Part shown: positions 57,195 through 64,000 of the stretch, piece after piece | Layout of the letters: every line of letters begins with the position of its first letter | Position numbering within the stretch: the first letter of the stretch is position 1 | Source: Lantana camara | Lineage: Eukaryota > Streptophyta > Magnoliopsida > Lamiales > Verbenaceae | DNA length: 64,000 bases | NCBI GenBank assembly: GCA_037501455.1 | Contig: CM074857.1 | Location: 128,761,501 to 128,825,500, forward strand | Direction of reading: 5' to 3' | The notes under the pieces: generated by a model | The model's database searches: none | Seen by the model: the letters and a program-made list of their open reading frames with translations, nothing else | Told to the model about the DNA's origin: nothing | Translations under genes and position numbers: made by a program

Positions 57195-58330
57195 TAATTT
57201 GTCTGCAGTTACTTGATAACACCCATGGAAAATTATTTGCCCCTTTCTTTCGAAGAGAGTGGAAAGACATTCACCATGCAGCCTTTACCTCTTAGAGCAT
57301 CAGCGGACCTGGTTAGATTACTGCGAAGATTCAAATTGTGGTTTAGCTATTTCGTGATCTTCTCAGAGATAGAAAGTTAATATTCTAACTTAGATTTCTT
57401 TTATCTTGCATTCAACTTTGTTCAAGATCTAGGGATGAACCTAAAAAGATGCAGAATTCAGTGATACTATGACGAGAATCGCTGCACGCTGCCAGTCGGC
57501 GTTACAATACGCTTGGAGTTCAAGAGAGAAGGCCCCGGGAGATCGTATGTTTCAAATATCGAAGAACGTGTAAAGCGGCATTCGAATGAGTCATGCATGG
57601 CTTATTGATGAACCGGCTCAACTGCTGCGTGATGAAACTTAAATCAGGGCGTGTCATATTGAGATACAAGAGACGACCCACCAAGCGCCTGTATTTATCT
57701 TCAGGGAACAAACTTCATAGTAACTTGTCTTCGTTATTGATGAAGTTGGAGTGTCAGATTAAAAACAAATGAATTTCTGCAAGAAATTCTCTATACTTTA
57801 AGAATATTAAAACTAATGATCTTCAATGATAGCTTCATCATACTGTAAGTTTGATTACCAGATATGTGAAAGCTATTATCACTAATAGACTTCATTTTTG
57901 CAAGGACGAAAGATGTTTAACCTTTGCTTTATTTGTAGGAAATTAATGATGAGAGAAGATGGCAGATAACAAGTATGCATATCCAGGTGTTTGAAGTCGC
58001 AGATGTGTATTGTGAAAGAATATGTCGAAAGAGGAAATGGAGCAAGGAGAAGAACCGGCGCTAACGAGCTTTCGACACATACAGTCTTAGCAGTCCAGTC
58101 AGGATTGAAGGTGCAGAAATCAACAAAAGTCTATTGTCACTTAAGGAGTGTATTTGTGCTCTTGACAATGACCATATTTGCACCCCATTCAGTGGAAGCA
58201 AAGTGACTAAGGTTCTCCGCGAGGACCAGAACTCCTTTGGTGGCAATTCAAGGACTGTTCCCGCAAATCTAAGTTCGTGTGAGCATACTCTGACTCTCAA
58301 TACTTTGAGATATGCTGATCTGTAAACTTG
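57195..58330 (+). pseudogene. Kinesin-13 pseudogene, copy B
   Basis: 57250-57380 gives ESGKTFTMQPLPLRASADLV, the P-loop end and next strand of the motor. 57940-58325 gives FEVADV-like, [25 protein letters not shown] shifting to [27 protein letters not shown], and [14 protein letters not shown], the conserved end of a kinesin-13 motor domain. It shares the same exon pieces as copy A but lacks the first P-loop exon and the solo LTR. Frames shift several times and a copia fragment interrupts it at 57426-57711. Confidence 0.78.
57426..57711 (-). mobile_element. Copia RT/RNase H fragment inserted in kinesin copy B
   Basis: Minus strand reads YRRLVGRLLYLNMTRPDLSF and VLRYLKHTISRGLL, the segment between RT and RNase H of copia pol. 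Copy A is continuous across this point (near 46008-46012), so it is an insertion of copy B or a deletion in A. No LTR. Confidence 0.75.
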
Positions 58331-58384
58331 TTTTCATTATCATTTTGATCCCTCGTGTGTTTTCCCGTTGGCCTTACCTAACAG

Positions 58385-59061
58385 ATTGTGGGTATTACTA
58401 TGCTTACTTTGCAGGTCATAAATTTATATCTTGAACTACACAGAAGTTCATGATTTCTTTTCCAGCTGATTGATGGTAGAGGTTGAACTATACAAAGGAA
58501 GCTCGGACATAGCCTCTTAGAGCGTGATAAAGTACAGATTCGAGCTTCTTACAATCTCATGTTTAATTGTCGAGAGCCTCGTTTCGCCTGATTTGAGCAG
58601 TTTATAAGGGAAAGTTCTGGTAATAAATCTCTGTTATTGTTTCTTGCTCATTTGTTAGCTTGATAAATTGGCGGCTTGTGATTGGAATAATTACACGGAC
58701 ATATCCCGAGGTTTGATGTAATTACAAAAGCCTCCATGTAGTTTGAAATATTATAAATGTTACAGAGATGTATTAATAAGAAAGAATTGGGGGGAAAAAA
58801 AAAAAAAAAGCTCTGTAAAATTTCTTAACATGCTCAAAAGAAAACTTCTTAAATTTTGACATAGAATTACGAGAAAATCAGATTCAAAGGCATCACTTAT
58901 TGCGGCCTCAGAAGAAAGAAGAGCAGATTAAGGTGTCATTTCCATTTTCCTTTTCTGCTGAAGTGTAGTAGTTCTGCAATCTTAATGTTCGACTGCTTAT
59001 CCGTTTTAGTACTAACATCTGTTATATAATTGGGTTTCTTTTGTCTGAAGGATTTATCCCA
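58385..59061 (+). other. Non-coding part of unit B
   Basis: Rearranged relative to unit A: pieces matching 52050-52600, then a partial ATAATTACA element (58682-58755), a piece matching 52960-53045, then 58850-59060 matching 51760-51975. So parts of the unit were duplicated inside B. Confidence 0.5.
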
Positions 59062-59310
59062 GGAATGTTTTGTGTGGCTCTTACTGTGGAGGAAGTGTGT
59101 GAAGTTTGTAATGCTTTATCCGGCTTCAATAGGTATTTGATTTTCGCTTAAATTTAACTGGTCGTCTATGTTCTACTAATTTACATGTGTCTCGTATCAA
59201 CCATTGCAGGAAAAAAGGTTTTGGTTGCTCATTAGTATTCAAATATTGATATCACTAGACAAGTACTGCAGTGTTTGAGGCCTGGAGGATGGCTTATGAT
59301 GAGGTATTCA
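59062..59310 (+). pseudogene. ULP1/ESD4-type SUMO protease exon fragment
   Basis: Two exon-like pieces with an intron between: 59066-59130 (ALTVEEVCEVCNALSGFNR, before a GT) and from 59210 after an AG (RKKVLVAH-like, then NIDITRQVLQCLRPGGWL). The second matches the conserved start of the ULP1 catalytic domain in plant ESD4-like proteases. A stop lies between the halves and the catalytic His/Asp/Cys part is absent. Unit A has nothing here, so it was gained by B or lost from A. Confidence 0.65.
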
Positions 59311-59340
59311 TTTTGTCTAAATTTGCGTGAAACGAAACGT

Positions 59341-60360
59341 AGATAATTTCAGCAGATTGCTGAAGCTGGCATTGGAAAATAGTAATAAGATTGTGGGTAT
59401 GACTCTGCTTACTCATAAATTTATATCTTGAACTACTGGAAGAACGAGAAAAAAGGGAACCACAGAAGTTTCATGATTTCTTTTCCAGCTGATTGATGGT
59501 AGAAGTGGCTGCAATTTCCAATCAGTTAGAAGTTGAACCATACAAAGGAAGCTCGGATATAGCCTCTTAGAGTGTGATAAAGTACAGTTTCGAGCTTCTT
59601 AAAATCTCATGTTATAATTGTTCCCTGCAAATCCCTCTATATTCCTTTTAACTGTTGAATATGAATCATTCAGTTTCTTATATTTATTGGATCTCTGTGC
59701 CCATGCTTCTTATAATCTCATGTTCAATTCTTCCTCAGCATGTATCTTTGTTGCGAGCTTCGTTTCACCTGATTGGAGCAGTTCATAAGGGAAAGTTCCG
59801 GTAATATATCATGTTTAATTCTTCCTCAGCATGTATCTTTGTTGACAGCCTCGTTTCGCCTGATTTCAGCAGTTCATAAGGGAAAGTTCTGGTAATAAAT
59901 CTCTGTTATTGTTTCTTGCTCATTTGTTAGCTTGATAAAATAGCACCTAGAGATTGGAATAATTACAGACATATCCCGAGGTTTGATGTAGTTATGAAAA
60001 CCTCCATGAAGTTTGAAATATTACAAACACTTCCACGCACTTAATCTTAGATTTTGGTCTAACATATGCTATTGTAGTCATAAATGTAAATTCAACTAAT
60101 GAAAGTAAGCGTCTATGGCAAAATAAGGTGGAGGAGGAATTAGTAACTTTCAAATATAAGGGAAGTTTGTGTAATTCATCAAAACCTAATGGGCTGCCAC
60201 TATAATTATTCCTCTTGATTTTGACTTGGATCTTTCAAAATTTGATCTTTTGGTTGTTTCTGACAGAAACTGAGAATATGTTTTTGTATAAATATTACAG
60301 AGATGTATTAATAAGAAAGAAGTGAAAAGAAAAAAAAAAAAAAAAAAAAAAACAAACAAA
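59341..60360. other. Second non-coding part of unit B
   Basis: Follows unit A 52000-53000 closely, with the ATAATTACA element at 59955-60210 and a poly-A run at 60330-60352 near the F-box 3' end. Confidence 0.6.
59955..60210. mobile_element. ATAATTACA-family TIR element, copy in unit B
   Basis: Ends ggaataattacag and actataattattcc. Allelic in position to 52627-52880. Confidence 0.6.
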
Positions 60361-60432
60361 CAAACTCTACAATTTCTTAACATGCTCAAAAGCAAACAGA
60401 AGAACAAATAATAAACCAAGTTTGTGAAATAA

Positions 60433-62118
60433 TCACAAGGACGGTATGAACCAAAATGGTGGACAAATTCTGCTGCGGTGTGATGATTCGTCGATCTTAA
60501 ATTTTGTAATCCGGCCATCTTTCAAGTTGTAAACACCCATGTCTTTTCCACCTCCTTTAAACAAATCAACATACCTTTCATCATAATCATCAGTAAAATA
60601 TATATGATTTGATTTGATTCCCGGCAACTCCGAAGCATGCTCAAAACATATCGAACTGCTATGGCCCACAAAAATAGCTCTATCACCCAAACCTTTAATC
60701 TTCTTGTGCTCACCATTGATCAAATCAAATTTAAACACATGAAACTTAACCGATCCATATCTCCAATCTTCCCATTCCATTTCTTCATCTAGTACCTCCT
60801 CTGGTATATCTTCTGTTACATCCTCTCCCTCTTCCTCGTTTTGTACATCTACTTCCATTTCCTCATCTGTCATATCCTCTGGTAGATCTTCTGTTAGATC
60901 CCCTTCCTTTTCCTCTTCCTCGTCGTCGTTGTCCTCATCCTCTACATCTACTCCTTGTGATTGACTTGTTCCTCGGGCCACCCCTCGAAAACCTTCCCCT
61001 CCCTTTTCTTCACTGTAACGTTCTCGAACTACAATCAACAATCCACTTGTTGATCCCACAATATACGGGGTGTCATTCCAGTAAGTAAATGCCTTGGACT
61101 TTACCTTCCCAATCCGGTGAGGAACAATCGATCTTTTATCATCATTTTTGAAAACAAAAATTTCACCATCATCTTCAACCGCATAAAACTGATCGTGATA
61201 ACAAGTAACGGTTTGTATACTTATGGCCCCCATAACCAAAATCCAATGTTTGGACCCAGGTCTCCAATAGTAAACACAGTCACCCGTTGAATGAACAACC
61301 ATCACCATAAAATCTGATGATTCTGACGGGTTGCCACGCAATGCCACTCTACTCAAGAATATATAACTCAGCCAAGTTGCTTTGTCTTTGTAGCCCGTGA
61401 TAGAGGTATGAGGAGGAAGCTCAATCTGCTTGCGAGAAATTGGATGGACTAAATTCATCTCACCACCCAATCGCGATACCGTGAAGACCCATCCATAGTT
61501 CAATCCGATGCACCTTTTATCATTCAATTCAGGGATATAAAGATTCTCTGTTAGTATATCTTCTTTGGAGAGACTGTAAATTTGGCGATGGTATTTATTC
61601 TCCGGATGCTCTTGGAGCATAAGGCATGGTACTTGAGGGGCTAAGTACCTCTTATTATCGAGGGCAACAATCCTCCATGATTTGCAAACCGAACCAAAAA
61701 CCACGAAGTCTTCTATCACCTTCAGACTTTTCAAGATCCGAGCAAGAATATCACAGTGAAGCCCACCCCAATCTGCCAATCACATATATATACATATATG
61801 TTAGTTCAAGAACATTCACACGTTATGTTCTAATTCAACTTCTCTTAACTACAAATTAATGTTATTTAACAAAATTCAGATGGTTAAAAATCATATCGCA
61901 ATAAGCATATATTATAGAGTATACAATAATTTTGAACTTTCTTGTGAAAGAGTAAAACAGTTTAGTCCGATATCAAATTAAAAGAATTTAGTCCGATGTC
62001 AAATATAATCTGGACTGTATGTGTGTGTATATCTATATATATAGAGAGAGAGAGGGTTACCAGGCTCCGGTGACGGCGGAGGCGGGCGGCTAAGACAATC
62101 TGGGCGGTGGGGATCCAT
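60433..62118 (-). CDS. F-box protein (DUF295-like), copy B, intact
   Basis: Exon 1 is 62118-62061 (MDPHRPDCLSRPPPPSPEP) and exon 2 is 61772-60433, joined in phase to 465 residues. The F-box spans about residues 20-62 (DWGGLHCDILARILKSL, VFGSVCKSWRIVA). The following part is a DUF295-type beta-propeller-like domain (YGWVFTVSRLGGEMNLVHPI, TGDCVYYWRPGSKHWILV, GLLIVVRERY, HVFKFDL). An Asp/Glu-rich run splits the domain (about 285-360). It would act as the substrate receptor of an SCF E3 ligase; its substrate is unknown. Compared with copy A it keeps the reading frame, and the acidic run is shorter. A (GGCGGT)n-type repeat sits upstream near 62140-62165. Confidence 0.85.
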
Positions 62119-62299
62119 CGACGGCGGATGCTACTAGCGGTGGCGGTGGCGGTGGCGGTGGCGTTTGTATGTGTTGGTTGTGGACAGGAACACCAAAGAA
62201 AGTTACCTCAGTTAGGACATAGGAGTAATGACTTAGGTGAATTCACATAAATATCCATAAGAATTACTGAAACAAATATTTTAAATATCGGTGATCCTT

Positions 62300-62874
62300 A
62301 GTATGTTTGCCCCCTAATTTTTGAATCCGTGTGATTGTTCACTAACCTTTGAATCGGTGCGATTTCCCTTTAACATTTGTAAAACGTTACACTTAACCCC
62401 TTTTAGACAATTCCAATGAAATATTTCGAGAATATTATGTTCAAATTGAATTTTGACTGTCGATTTCTTCTCCTTCACAACGACCAAAGATAAGAACACT
62501 ACCATCTTGTTCCTCTCTCTAAGACGAACAAAGTCTACACCCCATTCGATCCTATTGGTGGTCGGAAGCGTCGGAATTCTCCTGCAAAGTTTCACCGGTC
62601 ATACTCTACGCTTGACCGGTGATTTTTCATTCATTGGTTATTGAACTTTGATTTTGAAACTAGCATTGTATTTCTTGCATAGAGAACTTCGATTTGATGT
62701 ATGATATCAATACATTGAAAATCTGATTTATACAAATTTGACCTTATAAATCACTCCCAAAAAAATTGAATGAAATATTCCCTAAGATTCAGGCACAAAG
62801 GGATTAAATTTTATGTTTTACAAACGTTAGGAGGATAATAGCACCGATTTAAAAGTTAGGGGACAAAGCATACT
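62300..62874. mobile_element. 575-bp TIR element
   Basis: Inverted ends agtatgtttgccccctaa and ttaggggacaaagcatact, flanked by TA on each side (the second T-A follows the right end). A further inverted pair (cggtgcgattt and gcaccgattt) lies inside. No coding capacity. TA duplication would fit Tc1/mariner or a related group. Confidence 0.65.
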
Positions 62875-63049
62875 AAACTCCCATTTCTGTGACTAGGTTT
62901 AGTTATATGTTCGCAGTCAAGTTCATCTAAAGGAAAATCGTATTGTTTTCTGTATGGAATTGTTATTGTAGCTTTTTTTAGATTAAGAGATGAAGTCTGC
63001 AATGTTGCTTAAACAATTGGAAGAGTTTGTTTCCCTGATTTGTAGTTGG

Positions 63050-63660
63050 TTCAGATTGCTCTGCATCAAAAGCTGCCAATGACTCAAATCATACAATTTG
63101 CAAGTGTCAGTTTACAGCAGACCATTTATCAGGCTGTAAGAAGGTCCACGTTATCGATCTCGATATCCGGTGCAGCGTCAACGACACTGTCTTGATGCAG
63201 GCTCTCGCAGCGAGAAGCGATTTGTGCCCTGTCGAGCGTATAAAAATAACAGCTGTTGCGAATCGCAGCTCAAAGCCAATGGTTGAGGAGGTGGGTGTTC
63301 AGCTCAAAAAACTTAGCCGATTCCTTGCTTATCTACTTCTCTTACCACATAGTCATGCTAGAAGATCTTGTAGATTGTAAGAAAGACCTTTTTGCCCTCG
63401 ACCATCAAGAGACGGTTGTCGTCCTCGCAGGGTACGGTCTGAAAGGAGCGGTAAACCAAATCGGCTCGAGGTGTTGATGACAGCCATCAAGAACACAACC
63501 AGTGCAATGATCGTGACTGAAACCGGAGTGAATGTGAATTCGTGAACCGGTTCATGGAGGTCGTTTCTTCTGCGGTACTTATTTTGATTACTTGCATGAT
63601 TGTCTGAAGGAATGATCGACGATTTCAAGGGCAGCTGAGGGAGATGAAAGGACAACGAGA
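63050..63660 (+). pseudogene. GRAS-family pseudogene 2
   Basis: 63060-63130 gives LPMTQIIQFASV (leucine heptad region), 63145-63300 gives KKVHVIDLDIRC (VHIID motif), VLMQALAARSDLCPVERIKI, and then in other frames YHIVMLEDLVDCKKDLFALD, LMTAIKNTTSAMIVTETGVN and VNRFMEVVSSAVL, the PFYRE-to-SAW part of a GRAS domain. It has at least three frameshifts and an early stop. It covers what pseudogene 1 lacks, but neither is whole. Confidence 0.8.
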
Positions 63661-63734
63661 ATTGTGAGCATAAATGTATGGAAAGAGTTTTTTAAACGTT
63701 TCGGTATGGTTTTAGGACAATTGAGTTTTTCAAG

Positions 63735-63822
63735 CATTGCAGTAAGTGTCTACGGCAAAATTCAAATCTAAGGGGAAGTTTGTGTAATTATACAAAGGGG
63801 GTGTCAATGTAATTATTCCTAA
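63735..63822. repeat. Partial ATAATTACA-family element
   Basis: 'aagtgtctacggcaaaat' and 'ggggaagtttgtgtaattat' with the end 'gtcaatgtaattatt' match the right half of the copies at 52780-52880. Confidence 0.5.
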
Positions 63823-63892
63823 AAGATTTTGACTTGGATCTTTCTTTTTTCTTTTAGTAGCAACAGAAACGAGCTAAACTAATTGCCATCAA

Positions 63893-64000
63893 TCAACTCG
63901 TGCCCCATGCTCGGCCTTCCGGAGGTTCATCCCAGACGCATCTTTCATTTCTCATCTCCTGTCCCAACTTCGTTAAAGAGTCCGCGAAACTGTTCCCCGA
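63893..64000 (-). CDS. 3' end of an RNase H-like (RVT_3) coding segment
   Basis: The minus strand is open from the window edge to TGA at 63893-63895: 35 residues with SGNSFADSLTKLGQ, matching the NxxADxLAK motif at the end of plant RNase H-like RVT_3 domains in LINE-type or domesticated proteins, and an acidic tail VWDEPPEG. Too short for certainty. Confidence 0.4.
   Translation of the reverse strand, partial: SGNSFADSLTKLGQEMRNERCVWDEPPEGRAWGTS

Noticed and set aside
57991..58325. Open frames taken as an intact small gene
   Set aside because: They are kinesin-13 motor pieces in shifting frames, hence a pseudogene.
1..64000. CRISPR array, operon, phage or bacterial defence system
   Set aside because: The window is plant nuclear DNA; no spaced direct repeats or bacterial gene layout are present.

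Overview
The window is nuclear DNA of a flowering plant. It shows AT-rich intergenic DNA, genes with many small GT-AG introns, plant-only families (TRM/DUF4378, R2R3-MYB, TBL, GRAS, PPR, DUF7731, DUF295-type F-box) and several layers of LTR retrotransposons and small TIR elements. The families fit a core eudicot; Lamiales is possible but unproven. I found no tRNA, rRNA, CRISPR array or organelle DNA. Gene models were assembled by eye from reading frame, splice signals and family conservation.

Left part (1-15.6 kb): the 3' end of an unidentified gene (1-219), a TRM6/7/8-like DUF3741/DUF4378 gene (3356-6186), and an R2R3-MYB gene on the minus strand (15488-6360). The MYB gene is broken in two ways: one extra A just after its start codon, and a Ty1/copia element in its last exon. 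The copia LTRs read as identical, and one of them carries a 2.9-kb solo LTR of another family.

Middle (18-36 kb) is the ordinary genic part, all on the minus strand except one small gene: an AMSH-type deubiquitinase in 14 exons, a 77-codon Cys/Lys-rich gene on the plus strand, a TBL-type PC-esterase, a small secreted DUF7731 protein, an intronless PPR40-like PPR gene and a plant endosulfine gene. Three introns here appear to use GC instead of GT as donor.

Right part (37-64 kb) is accessory DNA. It has two GRAS pseudogenes, a small C2H2 gene cut by an older decayed copia element, and a tandem duplication of a unit holding a kinesin-13 pseudogene (+) and an F-box gene (-). Copy A carries a ~2.9-kb solo LTR, itself split by a 1.6-kb solo LTR, and its F-box gene has a one-base deletion. 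Copy B lacks the solo LTR and so shows the empty site; its F-box gene is intact, and it has gained a SUMO-protease (ULP1/ESD4) exon fragment and a copia RT fragment. Between the copies lie a Ty3/gypsy gag remnant and a TIR-like element.

I saw no new multi-gene system. The most informative content is the dated nesting of insertions, each supported by target-site duplications or an empty site, and the two genes whose frames are kept across the insertions.
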